The position numbers and the translations under genes were made by a program. Under the pieces are notes generated by a model that had not been told where the DNA came from, did no database searches, and saw nothing but the letters and a program-made list of their open reading frames with translations. This document shows positions 53,426 to 63,666 of a stretch of DNA of 64,000 nucleotides, in pieces (position 1 is the first letter of the stretch; the number at the start of each line of letters is the position of its first letter). This stretch comes from Nitrospirillum viridazoti CBAmc (GTDB taxonomy: Bacteria; Pseudomonadota; Alphaproteobacteria; Azospirillales; Azospirillaceae), in NCBI RefSeq assembly GCF_000730165.1, contig NZ_CP022111.1, positions 806,001 to 870,000 of the forward strand, read 5' to 3'.

Positions 53426-53459
53426 CTGTCGGGGATGCCTGGCTGTCGGGGATGCCTGG
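53426..53459. repeat. 17-bp exact tandem duplication
   Basis: CTGTCGGGGATGCCTGG at 53426-53442 and 53443-53459, in the divergent intergenic region between the CoA-transferase and thioesterase genes, 18 bp before the CoA-transferase start codon. Confidence 0.85.
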
Positions 53460-53596
53460 TCTGCACGGCGGCGATCTTACACGGCGGACGCGACCAGCGC
53501 CTAGGTGGCATCGGTGTTGTTAAGCCCAGGCTTCCCCTGCGGGCCGTTTCACGCTCTGATATCCCAATTGTTTACCTGCCGAACCCGAGGCCCCCG

Positions 53597-53995
53597 ATGC
53601 TCGATAAGAACGCCAAGATGCCCGACGAGGTCCCCGTCATCCGCACCATCGCCATGCCGGCCGATACCAACCCCGCCGGCGACATCTTCGGCGGCTGGTT
53701 GATGTCGCAGATGGATTTGGCGGCGGGCAATGTGGCGGCCCGCATGGCGCGGGGGCGCGCCGCCACGGTGGCGGTGGACGCCATCGCCTTCCTGGGCCCG
53801 GTGTTCGTGGGGGATGAGGTCAGCCTGTTCGGCCGGCTGGTGTCGCGCGGCCGCACCTCCATGCGCATCGAGGTGGAGGCCTGGCGCCGCAGCCGTGATG
53901 CCGACGATACCAACAAGGTGACCGAGGCGGTCTTCACCTTCGTCGCCATCGACGAGAATCGCCGCCCCCGCCCCCTGCCGGTCGTGGAGGAATAA
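53597..53995 (+). CDS. Acyl-CoA thioesterase, YciA/hotdog family
   Basis: A 132-residue single hotdog domain hydrolysing acyl-CoA. The motif NPAGDIFGGWLMSQMDLAAG contains the catalytic Asp and the NPxGxxFGG signature of YciA/BACH enzymes. VDAIAFLGPVFVGDEVSLFG follows. ATG 53597 has a GAGG site at seven bases upstream and gives the family start; the open frame running back to 53435 lacks conserved residues and overlaps the tandem repeat. Cytoplasmic; probably hexameric like YciA. Confidence 0.9.
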   Translation: MLDKNAKMPDEVPVIRTIAMPADTNPAGDIFGGWLMSQMDLAAGNVAARMARGRAATVAVDAIAFLGPVFVGDEVSLFGRLVSRGRTSMRIEVEAWRRSRDADDTNKVTEAVFTFVAIDENRRPRPLPVVEE

Positions 53996-54097
53996 GCGGG
54001 CGGGAACCGGGGACCCGGACCAAAGTTCCCTCGACATCAGGGGCATGGCGCGCGCACTCTACCGTCGTCCCCTTTTGCTGAAGTCAGAGCTGGTTTC

Positions 54098-54427
54098 ATG
54101 GCCGATCCCCGTGACGAACTGCTGCGCCAGATCCGCGCCATCCGGCGGCGGATAGACCCGGACGTCCTGGAAAAGGCGGCGGCGGCGGCGGAGCGCATGC
54201 AGACGGCGCGGTCGGCCCCCACCGGCCCCCCTCCGGCCGAGGAGTCCCCCGACGTCCCCTTCGACCGCCAGGCCGCGCGCGACGTGGTGATGACCTTCCT
54301 GCAGTCCCGCCATGATGGCGGCCGCTTCGCCATGAAACTGATGGAAGAAATGAAGAAGCCTGAGGCGGCGGCCAAGGCTTACGGGCAGGCGGCAACCAAG
54401 ACGACCAAACCCGCGCGTAAGGTCTAG
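54098..54427 (+). CDS. Small conserved-looking hypothetical protein
   Basis: A 109-residue soluble protein, mainly helical: RDELLRQIRAIRRRIDPDVL, a proline-rich linker (PTGPPPAEESPD) near residue 45, then VMTFLQSRHDGGRFAMKLME and a basic Lys/Thr tail. Codon use is like neighbouring genes, so it is probably real. No family is recognised. It is transcribed with no close neighbour; a hairpin follows the stop. Confidence 0.55.
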   Translation: MADPRDELLRQIRAIRRRIDPDVLEKAAAAAERMQTARSAPTGPPPAEESPDVPFDRQAARDVVMTFLQSRHDGGRFAMKLMEEMKKPEAAAKAYGQAATKTTKPARKV

Positions 54428-54430
54428 GGC

Positions 54431-54447
54431 GGGAAATAGTATTTCCC
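54431..54447 (+). terminator. Hairpin after the 54098 gene
   Basis: GGGAAAT-AGT-ATTTCCC is a perfect 7-bp stem right after the stop codon. It lacks a following T-tract, so it is a weak terminator candidate. The rest of 54448-54645 contains no recognisable gene. Confidence 0.35.
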
Positions 54448-54645
54448 AAAGACGGTATTAAATTACCTGAGGGGTGGGGCCAAAGGCAGTGCCAGTTTAA
54501 ATTCGGCCACAAGGTCAGAATGGGGTTGTTTATCCTGCCTGGACTGGCCTTATCCTGCGGCATCGTGGCAGCGTGACCATCAAAATACTGGCGTAGTCGG
54601 GATTGGCCGGCTCGGTATAAGCTGACCAAGATAAGTCCATCTGGC

Positions 54646-55773
54646 ATGTGTCGCGCCGGGATGGGAAGACAGGGAACGGACCCGGTGGGCCACCATATCA
54701 AACAGGTCGTCTGGCCGGACCGGGCCTATGTCGACTACAAGTTCGATCACCACCGGCTGTTCAGCACCATCATGACGGTGGCGACCTCCATCACCGTCAG
54801 TGGCCTGTGGGGATGGGACTACGTGATCGACGCCGAAGGGGCGCGGCGCACCATCGGCCTGCGGCTGGTGATGTCCGTCATCATTGTGCTGCACGCCCTG
54901 CTGCTGCATTTCCGGGTGCCGCGCCGCCTGACCACGGCCTATGCCTTCATCGGCGCCTTCACGTGCCAGATGCTGTTCATCGAGGTGCTGAACCGCCTGG
55001 ATCACGGCATGCAGGCCCAATTCTCCGGTTTCCTGTTCTTCACCTTCCTGCCGCTGCTGGTGATGCAGTACGTGCCCTTCACCACCGGCGCCGCCTTCAT
55101 GGTGCTGATTATTTCCCTACCACCGGCGGCGGGGGCCGTGGGCTTCGCCCATGACTTCGAATATGTGAAGTACCCGCTGCTGCTGGGGCCGGTGGGCGCC
55201 ATGTTCATCTGCGTGCTCTTTGCGTTCGAGCAGATCAACTACACCAGCTATGAGAGCCAGCGGCTGCTGCGGCTGGTTGCCATCACCGATAGCCTGACGG
55301 GGGCCGGCACGCGGCGATTCATCACCGACACGGCGGCGCGCGAGATGGCGCGGGCCCGGCGCTATGGCGGGCCGCTGTCGGTGCTGATGCTGGATATCGA
55401 CCATTTCAAGCGCATCAACGACACCTGGGGCCACCAGGCCGGCGACCAGGCCATCCGCGCCGTGGTCGACCTCTGCCAGGGGGCCATCCGCGACACCGAC
55501 GTCATCGGCCGCTTCGGCGGGGAGGAATTCGTGATCCTGCTGCCGCAGACCGACCGGCCGGAGGCGGAGCGGGTGGCCGAACGCCTGCGCTGCGCCGTGG
55601 CCGCCGCGCCCATCCCCCTGGCGCCGGACGTGTCCGTGACCCTGACCTGCAGCCTGGGCGTCACCACCCTGTCCGCCAACGACCACAGCGTGGACACCCT
55701 GCTGGGCCGTGCCGACAAGGCCCTCTACGCCGCCAAGAACGCCGGCCGCAACCGCGTGTCGGTGGCGGCGTAG
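54646..55773 (+). CDS. Membrane diguanylate cyclase
   Basis: A 375-residue c-di-GMP synthase. Six hydrophobic segments between about residues 38 and 205 form a membrane sensor of unknown ligand. The GGDEF domain starts near residue 215 (LVAITDSLTGAGTRRF), with LMLDIDHFKRINDTWGH and the active site GGEEF at 291-295 (GRFGGEEFVILLP). The inhibitory site RDTD at 282-285 lies exactly five residues before it, so product feedback is expected. ATG 54646 is the first Met; one at 54661 is equally possible. Confidence 0.92.
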   Translation: MCRAGMGRQGTDPVGHHIKQVVWPDRAYVDYKFDHHRLFSTIMTVATSITVSGLWGWDYVIDAEGARRTIGLRLVMSVIIVLHALLLHFRVPRRLTTAYAFIGAFTCQMLFIEVLNRLDHGMQAQFSGFLFFTFLPLLVMQYVPFTTGAAFMVLIISLPPAAGAVGFAHDFEYVKYPLLLGPVGAMFICVLFAFEQINYTSYESQRLLRLVAITDSLTGAGTRRFITDTAAREMARARRYGGPLSVLMLDIDHFKRINDTWGHQAGDQAIRAVVDLCQGAIRDTDVIGRFGGEEFVILLPQTDRPEAERVAERLRCAVAAAPIPLAPDVSVTLTCSLGVTTLSANDHSVDTLLGRADKALYAAKNAGRNRVSVAA

Positions 55774-55848
55774 GTTTTTGAGTTTCTGTTCAATCGTACG
55801 ATCGCCTCAGATATCGCCCCGCATGAGGCCATCTGACGTGATCGCACT

Positions 55849-56535
55849 CTAAGCTGGGTACAGCGCGTCGCTATGGATGCGCAGGGGCTTGGCCACTGGC
55901 TGGGAGGCGGCGTTCGCCGGGCCCAGCACGGCGGCCACCAGGCGCTGGGTCCAGCCGGGTTCGTCCAGCGGTTGGTGGCGGATCAGCAGGCGGCTATAAA
56001 GGGTGTTGTACAGCAGTTCCACCACTACCGCCTCGTCCAGGTCGGTTGGCAACTCACCGGAGCGCATGCCCGTGCGCACAATCTCGCGGATGCGTTCCCG
56101 GCGGGGCTGCAGCACCTGGGTGCAGTAGGTCTCCAGCACTTCCGGATTGCTTTGCCCTTCCACGATGATGCTGGCGATGACCCGGCCCATGGGGCCCGCC
56201 ATGGTTCCGGCCATGACCTCCAGCAGGCTTTCCAGATCGCGGCGGGCGGAGCCGGTGGCGCGAATGGGGGCCGCCACCTCCACCATCTCCAGCAGCGAGG
56301 CGACGGCCAGCGCGCCTTTGGTGGGCCACCAGCGATAAATGGTGGTTTTGGCGCAGCCGGACCGGGCGGCCACCGCCTCGATGGTGAAGCCAGCCAAGCC
56401 CGCTTGCACCAGCAAATCATAGGCGCTGCTGAGGATGGCCTGGCGCGACTTGTCACAGCGCGGACGGCCACGGACGGAACGCTGCCGGGGGGGCTGGCCG
56501 GGGTCAGGAGTGGTGGCGAGGGCGGTGGCGGTCAT
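55849..56535 (-). CDS. TetR family regulator
   Basis: A 228-residue repressor. The N-terminal HTH is typical: AILSSAYDLLVQAGLAGFTI, AVAARSGCAKTTIYRWWPTK. The C-terminal ligand domain (about 90-200) has the pattern RRERIREIVRTGMRSGELP common in TetR_C members paired with efflux or lipid genes. No divergent target gene is adjacent, since the next gene is the same-strand hybrid kinase, so it may act elsewhere or on itself. Confidence 0.9.
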   Translation of the reverse strand: MTATALATTPDPGQPPRQRSVRGRPRCDKSRQAILSSAYDLLVQAGLAGFTIEAVAARSGCAKTTIYRWWPTKGALAVASLLEMVEVAAPIRATGSARRDLESLLEVMAGTMAGPMGRVIASIIVEGQSNPEVLETYCTQVLQPRRERIREIVRTGMRSGELPTDLDEAVVVELLYNTLYSRLLIRHQPLDEPGWTQRLVAAVLGPANAASQPVAKPLRIHSDALYPA

Positions 56536-56837
56536 TGGGCGTCTGCGCTCTCACGGCATGGGAATTCGGAAGACGGTCCAACCCGGGCGACGGTTTCCAA
56601 ACGCCCCGAAAAGGGTGCGGAAGCGCTTGGAATGACGGCGTTTCGGGTGACGGCAACCACTCCCTGGCTTGGCTGCGCGGCGTCTTGTCCAGCCCCTCTT
56701 ATCGCACCGGACCGCAACAAACAAGATGCTGGTTGGCAACAATGGGTCATATTATTTGCGGCCGAACAGGGAACCGGTGTCATCGCCCGCTTCTGCCTTC
56801 GCCATAGGTCAGCTCGGTCGCAGACTTGGGCGATGGT
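56536..56837. other. Intergenic region upstream of the TetR gene
   Basis: About 300 bp with no gene. It contains an imperfect inverted repeat TTCCAAACG (56595-56603) / CGCTTGGAA (56624-56632), a weak candidate for TetR autoregulation. Confidence 0.3.
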
Positions 56838-59800
56838 TCAATCGTCCGTACCGTTGGCGCTGGATTCCAGGGCGGGGCGATCGTCGCCGACGAAACGTCG
56901 GCGCAGGGCGGCCCAGGCCGGCGGCCCCTCGCGTACGATGCAGTCCAGGACCGTCCGAGCGCCGGTCGGGTCGCCATCCATGCAGGCCTGGTGCAGGTCG
57001 CGGCCCAGGCGCTGCAGCCGGCGCAGGCCGACGTTGCCGGCGGTGGAAACCAGGTCGTGCGCCTCGCCCTGGATGGCGCCAAGGTCGGTGCGGGGATCCA
57101 GGGCCCGCAGGCGGTCGATGCGGGCCATTCCATTATCGGCGAAGCCGCGCACCAGGCTCTGAAAGGCGGCGGCGGGCACCGCAGCGCCCAAGCCGGACAG
57201 CACGCCGGGATCGAAGGCGGGCTCCAACCGCTCCGCCGGTTCCGGCGGGCCTGCCGTGGCGAGGCCGGCGGCTTCAGGCGGGGGCGCGGCCGGCTGTCCC
57301 GCCCAATGTTCCACCTTGCGCAGGAACTGCTCTTGATCGAAGGGCTTGGACACATAATCGTTCATGCCCGCCGCCAGGTATTCCTCACGCATGCCCACCA
57401 TGGCGTTGGCCGTCATGGCGATGATGGGCGTCTGGGCGCAGGGCCCGCCGGCGCGAATGGCGCGGGTGGCGGCCACGCCGTCCATCACCGGCATCTGCAC
57501 ATCCATCAGGATCAGGTCGTAGGCCCGGTCGGCGCAGCGGCCCACGGCCTGCTCTCCGTCCATGGCGTCGTCGACCGCATAGCCTTCCCGTTCCAGCATG
57601 ATGCGCGCGATGGCGCGGTTGGTCTCATTGTCGTCGACCAGCAGGATGGTGTGCCCTTCACCGGGATGGGGGGCGGCAGGCTGTGCCTTGCGCCCCGCCG
57701 TGGCAGTCGCCCGTGTCCTGCCACGGGCGACCGCGCCCGGGCGGCCGGCGCGGCTGCGGCTGGCGGGGGCCTTCTGCTGCATCAGGCGGGTCAGCAAATC
57801 CTTCAGCGTGGCCAGCCGCACGGGTTTGGTCAGCACGCCGTCGAACAGGCCCTTCATCTCCCCCAACTCGCCACCGACGGAGGTGACCAGCACCATCTTC
57901 ACCCCGGCGTAGGCCGGGTCCTGACGGATCTGGGCGGCGAAGGCCAGGCCGTCCATGATGGGCATGGCCTGGTCGACGAAGATGACGTCGAAGGCGCGGC
58001 CCGCCTGGGCGGCCAGCTCCAGCTGGCGCAGGGCCGCGTTGCCGCCCGAGGTCGTGACGCAGTCGATGCCCAGCCGGTTCAGGTGACTTTCCATCACCGC
58101 CAGGTTCAGGGGCAGGTCATCGACCACCAGGGCGGTCCGGCCTTTCAGCACAGGCGCGCGACCGCTGCGGCCTTTGGCCGACACGACCTCCAGCGGGATG
58201 GCGAAGCTGAAAGTGGCACCCTGGCCCGGGCTGCTGGTCACGACGATGTCGCCGCCCATCAGGCGCACCAGCTGGTGGGAAATGGCCAGGCCCAGGCCGG
58301 TACCGCCGAACTTGCGGTTGATGGAGGTGTCGGCCTGGGTGAACTTCTGGAACAGGCGGGCCTGCTGGTCTTCCGTCATGCCCGGGCCGGTGTCGGTGAC
58401 GGAGAATTCCAGCAGGCGGCTTTTCTTATCGGCGCCCTTGGACGCCACCGACGTGACCTTGATGCCCACCTGGCCTGCGGCCGTGAACTTCACGGCGTTC
58501 CCCGCCAGGTTCAGCAGGATTTGGCGCAGGCGGGTGGGATCGCCGCGATAGATGCCGGCGGCCTTGGCGTCGACCAGGCCGGTCAGGTCCAGTTTCTTCT
58601 CTTGCGCCCGTGTGGCCAGAATGGCGACCACGCCGTCCACGACGTCGCCTACGTCGAATTCCAGCATCTCCAGCTCGACCTTGCCGGCCTCCAGCTTCGA
58701 GATGTCCAGGATGTTGTTGATGATGTTCAGCAACGCCTCGGCGCTGTCATAGATGGTCTCGGCGTAGGTGCGCTGGTCATAGGTTAGGTCGGTTTCCAGC
58801 AGGATCTGGGTCATGCCCATGACGCCGTTCATGGGCGTGCGGATTTCGTGGCTCATGTTGGCCAGGAATTCCGACTTGGCTTGGTTGGCCGCCTCTGCCA
58901 CGTGGCGGGACCGTTCCAGGTCGTCGGCCAGGGCCACCAGTTCGCTGGCCTGCGCCTCCAGCCGGCTGTTGACCTCGGTCATCGTCTCCAGGTGGCGCCG
59001 CCGTTCCGTCACGTCACGGGAGGAGGCGACGAAGCGCGGTCCCTCCACCGGGTCGACGATCAGGCGGGCCACCGTCTCCAGCCACACGGTGGAGCCATCG
59101 GCCCTGATGACCCGGAACTGGTAGGTGACGGGCTCGCCATTCGGGGCGGCGATCAGGCGGCGTTGCGCGTCGGCCAGGATGGGGATGTCCGCCGGCTCCG
59201 TGAACTCCACCGTGCGCCGACCCATCACCTGGTTCAGCTGCCAGCCCAGGACCCGTTCCACCGAAGGCGACATGTACAGGCAGCGGCCGTCGAGGGCGTG
59301 CATGGCCACGATGTCGGTGGCGTTGTCGGCCAGGAGGCGGAAGCGCTGCTCGCTTTCAGCCAGCGCGGCGGCGCGCGTCTTCTCCGCCGTGATGTCGGAC
59401 AGGGTGACGGCAAGACCCCTTTCCCAGGGAACGGCGGAGACCCGCAGCCAGGTGCCTTCGCCATCCGGTCCGCCCTCCTGGCGGTTCAGATGCTCGAACG
59501 TCTCGGTGACGTTCTGGCTGACGATGCGGGCGTAGCGCTCGAACAGGCCACCCCCCAGGGGGCCGGGCAATTCCTCCCGCAGGCGCTTGCCCACCAGGTA
59601 GGCGGCCGGCTGGCCGATCAAGTGTTCCGCTGCCCGGTTCACCAGCGCGAAGCGGAAGTCGATGACGGCGCCGGTCTTCGGATCGCGCACCACCGCCAGG
59701 GCAAGGATGCTGTCCAGCGAGCTGTTCATGACGCTGTCCAGGAGGGTGCGCTGCGCCTGCAGGTCGATGCGCGCGCTTTCCAGTTCCGCCACCTTGGCGG

Positions 59801-61226
59801 CCAGGGCATGGGTCGCCTTGACCTCGGCGGTGCGATCGCGGCCGGAGCCACGGAAGCCCAGGAACGTGCCGTCTTCACCAAAGCGGGGGATGCCGCTGAT
59901 GGCGATGAAGTGCGTGTTGCCCTGGTGGTCCAGTGCGGCGTAGGTCAGCTCTCGGAAAGGCTGGCGCGCGGCCAGGAAGGCCTCATACCGGGTGATGGAG
60001 GGATCGGTGGGGTTGGCCGTCAGTTCCCGCCGGGTGCGCCCCAGCATGTCCGCGGGATCCAGGCCTATGGTGGTGATGCCCTGCGACATGGCGGAGATGC
60101 GCCCGGTTCCGTCTGTTTCCCAGAACCAGTCGCTGGAAATCTCGGTCAGGTCGCGGAAGCGGGCTTCCCGCGCCTTCAGTTCCCGGTCCTGCCAGGTGAT
60201 GGCCTCGGCCATGACGTTGAAGGCGTTCGCCAGTTGTTCCAGTTCCCCGGCGCCGGCGGGCAAGTGGGCGCGGGTGGTCTTGTCGCCGGCGCCCAGGCGG
60301 TCCACGGCCTGCTGCAGGGACGCCAGCCAGCGCAGCACCGTGCCGCTCAGCGTCGCCCAGGCCAGGCTCATGGTTGCCAGGGTCACGGCGAGGGCCAGCA
60401 GGGTGATGCGCTTTGAATCCCGGTCCACCTTGGACAACACGGCGGCCCGGTCGAAAGCAATGATCACCCGCATGCCGGTGGCGGGCAGGACGGCGCTACC
60501 GAACAACTTCTCTCGGCCGTCCAGGCCAATGGCGCTGCCGCTGCCCTGATCCCGCTGCAGGGCGAACCGGATGGTGGGTGTATCGGCCATCTTTTTGCCG
60601 ATGGCCTCCGGCATGGCGGGCAGGCGGGCCATCACGGTGCCTTCCTTGTCCACCATCAGGAAGGTCATGTCGTCCTCAAGGATGACCTTGCTGTTGTGCT
60701 CCACCCAATCGAGGTTGATGCCGGCCACCACCAGCCCGTCCACGTCGCCGCCGGGCCGCAGGATGGGGTAGGCCATACCGACAATGGGTTTGGCGGCGGC
60801 CCGCCCCATCAAGAAGCCGCTGACGGTGGGCCTGCCGCTGCGCACTGCTTCCTGCAGGAAGGCGCGGTCGGCGTAGCTGGGCCAGGGCTTGGGCAGGGAG
60901 GAGCAGACGAGTTGGCCGTCGCGGGTGGCGACGTGGATGTTGGCCAGCCAGGGCTGGGCATCCTTCATAATGGCGGCGTCGTCGTTGCAGGCATCGGGCG
61001 TCAGCCGGGCGGAATGCGTGGCGAAGCTGGCCATCAGGTCGCGGACCTGTTCCAACAGGCGCTGCTGGCTGTTGGCCGCCAACCGGGCGAAGGACAGGGC
61101 GGTGGCCTGCACGCCCGCCACCGCTTCATCCCGGCGCTGCTGAATGTCCCAAGCGAGCAAAAGGATGAAAGGCAGGACCGACAACAGCAGAAACAACAGC
61201 AGACGGTGCCGCAAGCCGAACCGCAT
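56838..61226 (-). CDS. Large membrane hybrid histidine kinase (Cache-HAMP-PAS3-HisKA-HATPase-REC-REC-Hpt)
   Basis: 1462 residues from ATG 61226, chosen because it starts just before TM1 and has a GGGGGAG site; the frame upstream to 61400 is not conserved. TM1 (about 10-28), a dCache-type periplasmic sensor (to about 285), TM2, HAMP, then three PAS domains (about 370-700). HisKA has His793 ([18 protein letters not shown]), HATPase shows [13 protein letters not shown] and [12 protein letters not shown], receiver 1 has Asp1085 ([10 protein letters not shown]), receiver 2 Asp1242 ([11 protein letters not shown]), and Hpt has His1390 ([14 protein letters not shown]). All phosphorelay residues are present; the response regulator is not adjacent. 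Confidence 0.93.
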   Translation of the reverse strand: MRFGLRHRLLLFLLLSVLPFILLLAWDIQQRRDEAVAGVQATALSFARLAANSQQRLLEQVRDLMASFATHSARLTPDACNDDAAIMKDAQPWLANIHVATRDGQLVCSSLPKPWPSYADRAFLQEAVRSGRPTVSGFLMGRAAAKPIVGMAYPILRPGGDVDGLVVAGINLDWVEHNSKVILEDDMTFLMVDKEGTVMARLPAMPEAIGKKMADTPTIRFALQRDQGSGSAIGLDGREKLFGSAVLPATGMRVIIAFDRAAVLSKVDRDSKRITLLALAVTLATMSLAWATLSGTVLRWLASLQQAVDRLGAGDKTTRAHLPAGAGELEQLANAFNVMAEAITWQDRELKAREARFRDLTEISSDWFWETDGTGRISAMSQGITTIGLDPADMLGRTRRELTANPTDPSITRYEAFLAARQPFRELTYAALDHQGNTHFIAISGIPRFGEDGTFLGFRGSGRDRTAEVKATHALAAKVAELESARIDLQAQRTLLDSVMNSSLDSILALAVVRDPKTGAVIDFRFALVNRAAEHLIGQPAAYLVGKRLREELPGPLGGGLFERYARIVSQNVTETFEHLNRQEGGPDGEGTWLRVSAVPWERGLAVTLSDITAEKTRAAALAESEQRFRLLADNATDIVAMHALDGRCLYMSPSVERVLGWQLNQVMGRRTVEFTEPADIPILADAQRRLIAAPNGEPVTYQFRVIRADGSTVWLETVARLIVDPVEGPRFVASSRDVTERRRHLETMTEVNSRLEAQASELVALADDLERSRHVAEAANQAKSEFLANMSHEIRTPMNGVMGMTQILLETDLTYDQRTYAETIYDSAEALLNIINNILDISKLEAGKVELEMLEFDVGDVVDGVVAILATRAQEKKLDLTGLVDAKAAGIYRGDPTRLRQILLNLAGNAVKFTAAGQVGIKVTSVASKGADKKSRLLEFSVTDTGPGMTEDQQARLFQKFTQADTSINRKFGGTGLGLAISHQLVRLMGGDIVVTSSPGQGATFSFAIPLEVVSAKGRSGRAPVLKGRTALVVDDLPLNLAVMESHLNRLGIDCVTTSGGNAALRQLELAAQAGRAFDVIFVDQAMPIMDGLAFAAQIRQDPAYAGVKMVLVTSVGGELGEMKGLFDGVLTKPVRLATLKDLLTRLMQQKAPASRSRAGRPGAVARGRTRATATAGRKAQPAAPHPGEGHTILLVDDNETNRAIARIMLEREGYAVDDAMDGEQAVGRCADRAYDLILMDVQMPVMDGVAATRAIRAGGPCAQTPIIAMTANAMVGMREEYLAAGMNDYVSKPFDQEQFLRKVEHWAGQPAAPPPEAAGLATAGPPEPAERLEPAFDPGVLSGLGAAVPAAAFQSLVRGFADNGMARIDRLRALDPRTDLGAIQGEAHDLVSTAGNVGLRRLQRLGRDLHQACMDGDPTGARTVLDCIVREGPPAWAALRRRFVGDDRPALESSANGTDD

Positions 61227-61533
61227 GCATCTCCCCCGCTCGGAAGCGCCGCCGTCGCCCCCCCCTGTGGGAAGGGGGCGGGGCCATGGGACGGCCGCGC
61301 CATGATCGGCGGCGCCATTCCCATCAATCAAGCAACCAAATCCCGCGAAATCGACGGGAAATAGGGGGTAGTTCCGACCCCGGGCCAATTCTATCTCCAA
61401 TCGGGGCCGCTGGGTGAAATCAATAAGGCTACTCGTCCGTCAGTTGTGGGCGCCCGATCCGGGCCGGGGATACACGAACGGCCCCGGCGCGGGAAAGCGC
61501 CGGGGCCGTTAAAGCCCGTCTGGACAGGCCGTC
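61227..61533. other. Intergenic region with the DUF3309 terminator
   Basis: About 300 bp without a gene. The only recognisable element is the strong hairpin at 61477-61510, the terminator of the upstream-lying minus-strand DUF3309 gene. The remainder is the presumed promoter region of the large kinase, but no box pair stands out. Confidence 0.4.
61477..61510 (-). terminator. Terminator of the DUF3309 gene
   Basis: A 14-bp perfect stem AACGGCCCCGGCGC / GCGCCGGGGCCGTT with a GGGAAA loop, 24 bp after the DUF3309 stop on the minus strand. The T-tract is short, but the stem is very stable. Confidence 0.75.
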
Positions 61534-61692
61534 CTACAACCGGCCGATCAGGATGAGGACAAGCACGATGACGATCAGCGTGCCCAGGCCGCCGGCCGGG
61601 TAGTAGCCCCAGTTGACGCTGTGCGGCCAGGTGGGCAAGGCGCCGATCAGGAACAGTATTAGAATGATCAGGATGATGGTTCCAAGGTTCAT
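61534..61692 (-). CDS. DUF3309-type two-helix membrane protein
   Basis: A 52-residue protein with two hydrophobic helices (MNLGTIILIILILFLIGALP and GTLIVIVLVLILIGRL) joined by a PTWPHSVNWGYYPAGG turn, the DUF3309 signature. Such genes are common in stress-inducible clusters of alphaproteobacteria; function unknown. ATG 61692 has a GAGAGG site five bases upstream; the longer open frame upstream is not conserved. Confidence 0.85.
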   Translation of the reverse strand: MNLGTIILIILILFLIGALPTWPHSVNWGYYPAGGLGTLIVIVLVLILIGRL

Positions 61693-62189
61693 AGCGGCCT
61701 CTCTCCAGAATTCGAAGGCGTACGGATGATGGAAATTCATTGTGACCAAAACATGTTTTTGAAGTCCCGCCGGCATGAAAAACCGTCTAATCGCCAAAGA
61801 AAAGGGGCCTACATAACCTGAACCATAATGCCTAAGCGCCCAGATGTATCCCGTACTGTCAGGTTGGCGCGTAAGTAAAAGAGATGGCATAGGTAGTTGG
61901 TCGTACGGGGGTGGGATGTGGCCATCGTGGCGATGACGAAATAAATAATGTCCTTCTTTTCCAATCTCCTACTTTATTTCCCGATGATAATTGCCGCATG
62001 ATCCACCTAAACACGCCACATTCCCGCCATAAGGCGTGTCGAACATTGACTGGCTATTGACGGGTCAACTCTTGGGAAATGGCCTGCCCATACTGGAACA
62101 GGCGTTCCCAGGGTGGATCCACGGGGCCCGGATGGCGGCCCTGCTCTTCAGTCCGACTGACACTTCAACCCCAAGTGAGGAAGACGACC
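61693..62189. other. AT-rich divergent intergenic region between DUF3309 and CsbD genes
   Basis: About 500 bp with no credible gene and a markedly lower GC content than neighbours. It should hold promoters for both divergent stress-type genes. A GGAAC-N16/17-GTT EcfG-type promoter was searched for on both strands and not found. Confidence 0.4.
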
Positions 62190-62390
62190 ATGAACAAGAA
62201 CCGTATCGAGGGTAATGCCAAGATCGCCGGTGGCGCCGTGAAGGAAGCGGCCGGCAAGGTCATCGGTGACGACCAGATGGCGGCGGAAGGCAAGGCCAAG
62301 AAGGTCGAAGGCCACGCCCAGAACGCTGCCGGCAAGATCCAGGAGGCCGGCAAGGCCCTGAAGGACACCGCCAAGAAGGCACTGGACTGA
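62190..62390 (+). CDS. CsbD family stress protein
   Basis: A 66-residue hydrophilic, Lys/Ala/Gly-rich protein: MNKNRIEGNAKIAGGAVKEA then VEGHAQNAAGKIQEAGKAL, matching CsbD-like proteins, which are typical general-stress products. The ATG at 62190 has a GAGGA site ten bases upstream and fixes the start over the earlier in-frame codon at 62079. Predicted unstructured or helical, cytoplasmic. Confidence 0.92.
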   Translation: MNKNRIEGNAKIAGGAVKEAAGKVIGDDQMAAEGKAKKVEGHAQNAAGKIQEAGKALKDTAKKALD

Positions 62391-62430
62391 TAGGGCAGCG
62401 GTGGTCTGCCGTTGCGCCCGCCGCTGGACC

Positions 62431-62454
62431 GGTGACGGCGTGAACGCCGTCACC
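62431..62454. terminator. Hairpin between the CsbD and SYLF genes
   Basis: GGTGACGGCG-TGAA-CGCCGTCACC is a perfect 10-bp stem with a tetraloop, 41 bp after the CsbD stop. A C-run follows instead of T, so it is a terminator-like or mRNA-stabilising hairpin. Confidence 0.5.
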
Positions 62455-62613
62455 CCCCGCGCTGCGGCGGGGTCCCTGACCTTATTGACGAGTGCTTTGA
62501 AACAGCAAAGGGAGCCGCCCGTGCGGCCGTTCCCGTCCACCATCCCCGCCGGCTGGACCCTCAGCGGCGATGGCTTGGCCGGTGCCCCCGGCCGGCCCAA
62601 TAACGGAGTGACC

Positions 62614-63360
62614 ATGATGCCTGTGTCGCACATCTCGACGGCGGCCAAGCCGTCCCTGCAGTCCCGAGTCATTCCCGCCGCCCTGTCGGCCCTGATGGTT
62701 TTCGGCGCCATGACCGCGACCGCGCCGCACGCGCTGGCCGCCGTCGCCTCGCATGGCACCGACCAGAGCAACCTGGTGGAGCGTGCCCGCGTCACCGTTG
62801 ACGACCTGCGCAAGGACAAGGAATTCGGCAACGCCCGTGAGTTGATGAAGCGCGCCAAGGGCGTGCTGATCGTGCCCCAGCTGATCAAGGGCGGCTTCTT
62901 CGTGGGCGGCGAGGGCGGCGACGCCGTGCTGCTGACCCGGGGCCCCAACGGCGAATTCAGCTATCCCGCCTTCTACACCCTGGGCTCGGCCTCCTTCGGC
63001 CTGCAGATTGGCGTGGAGCAGGCGGAGCTGGTCCTGTTCATCATGAGCGACAAGGCCCTGTCGTCCGTGCTGCAGGATGAATTCAAGATCGGGGCCCAGG
63101 CGGGCCTGGCCGTCGTGACCTTGGGCTCCACCGCCGAGGCCGCCACCGGCACCTCGATGAGTGGCGACATCATCGTCTGGTCCTCGGCCAGTGGCGCCTA
63201 TGCCGGCCTGACGCTCAACGGCTCGGTCCTGAAGCCGCGCGACAGCTGGAACGAGGCCTATTACGGCAAGCCGGAATCGGTGTCGGCCATCGTCTCGGCC
63301 CGCAGCGTCAAGAATGCCGACGCCGACGGCCTGCGCAAGAACCTGGCGACCATACGCTGA
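62614..63360 (+). CDS. Exported SYLF-domain (lipid-binding) protein
   Basis: A 248-residue secreted protein with a signal peptide (about residues 1-43, ending near HALAA). The SYLF domain follows: KRAKGVLIVPQLIKGGFFVG, GEFSYPAFYTLGSASFGLQI and SDIIVW-like SGDIIVWSSASGAYAGLTLN. SYLF proteins bind phosphoinositides in eukaryotes; bacterial members are stress-associated periplasmic proteins of unknown role. ATG 62614 has a CGGAG site at eight bases; a second ATG directly follows. The frame upstream to 62401 is not conserved. Confidence 0.9.
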   Translation: MMPVSHISTAAKPSLQSRVIPAALSALMVFGAMTATAPHALAAVASHGTDQSNLVERARVTVDDLRKDKEFGNARELMKRAKGVLIVPQLIKGGFFVGGEGGDAVLLTRGPNGEFSYPAFYTLGSASFGLQIGVEQAELVLFIMSDKALSSVLQDEFKIGAQAGLAVVTLGSTAEAATGTSMSGDIIVWSSASGAYAGLTLNGSVLKPRDSWNEAYYGKPESVSAIVSARSVKNADADGLRKNLATIR

Positions 63361-63666
63361 CGGTTGTTGGCCGAAAGGGGTGGGGCGGCGTGCCGTCCCA
63401 CCTCATCCGGACAATGTTCGGGTCGCGTCGGGGTATGCCCATGGACGGAACGCTGACGCGTCCGATCTAGGAGGAAGGTCTTCCAATAATTGATCCGCCT
63501 CAAAGCTTAGACAAACATTATATACTATGAATAGCTGGCTAAATTTACTGATAAAGATATAGCAAACAATTTCTATGAAACAGTCCTTGTGCGGAGTTTG
63601 TTTATTTACGGTCGGGACAAATAATACGACCCCGACACGGTAATCATTCAAGGAGAGGAGCAGACC
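63361..63666. other. AT-rich intergenic region before the PA2169-type gene
   Basis: About 300 bp without a gene. An imperfect hairpin at 63379-63402 (GGTGGGGCGGC/GCCGTCCCACC, one G-U pair) may end the SYLF transcript. From 63485 to 63650 the GC content falls sharply; TATACT at 63521-63526 is a possible -10, without a clear -35. Confidence 0.45.

Noticed and set aside
56826-58787. A 653-codon plus-strand frame
   Set aside because: Antisense to the HisKA-to-Hpt part of the large hybrid kinase; no recognisable domain.
61693-62189. EcfG (GGAAC-N16/17-GTT) promoter for the stress-type genes
   Set aside because: GGAAC occurs near 62094 but no GTT follows at the right distance, and the other strand shows none.
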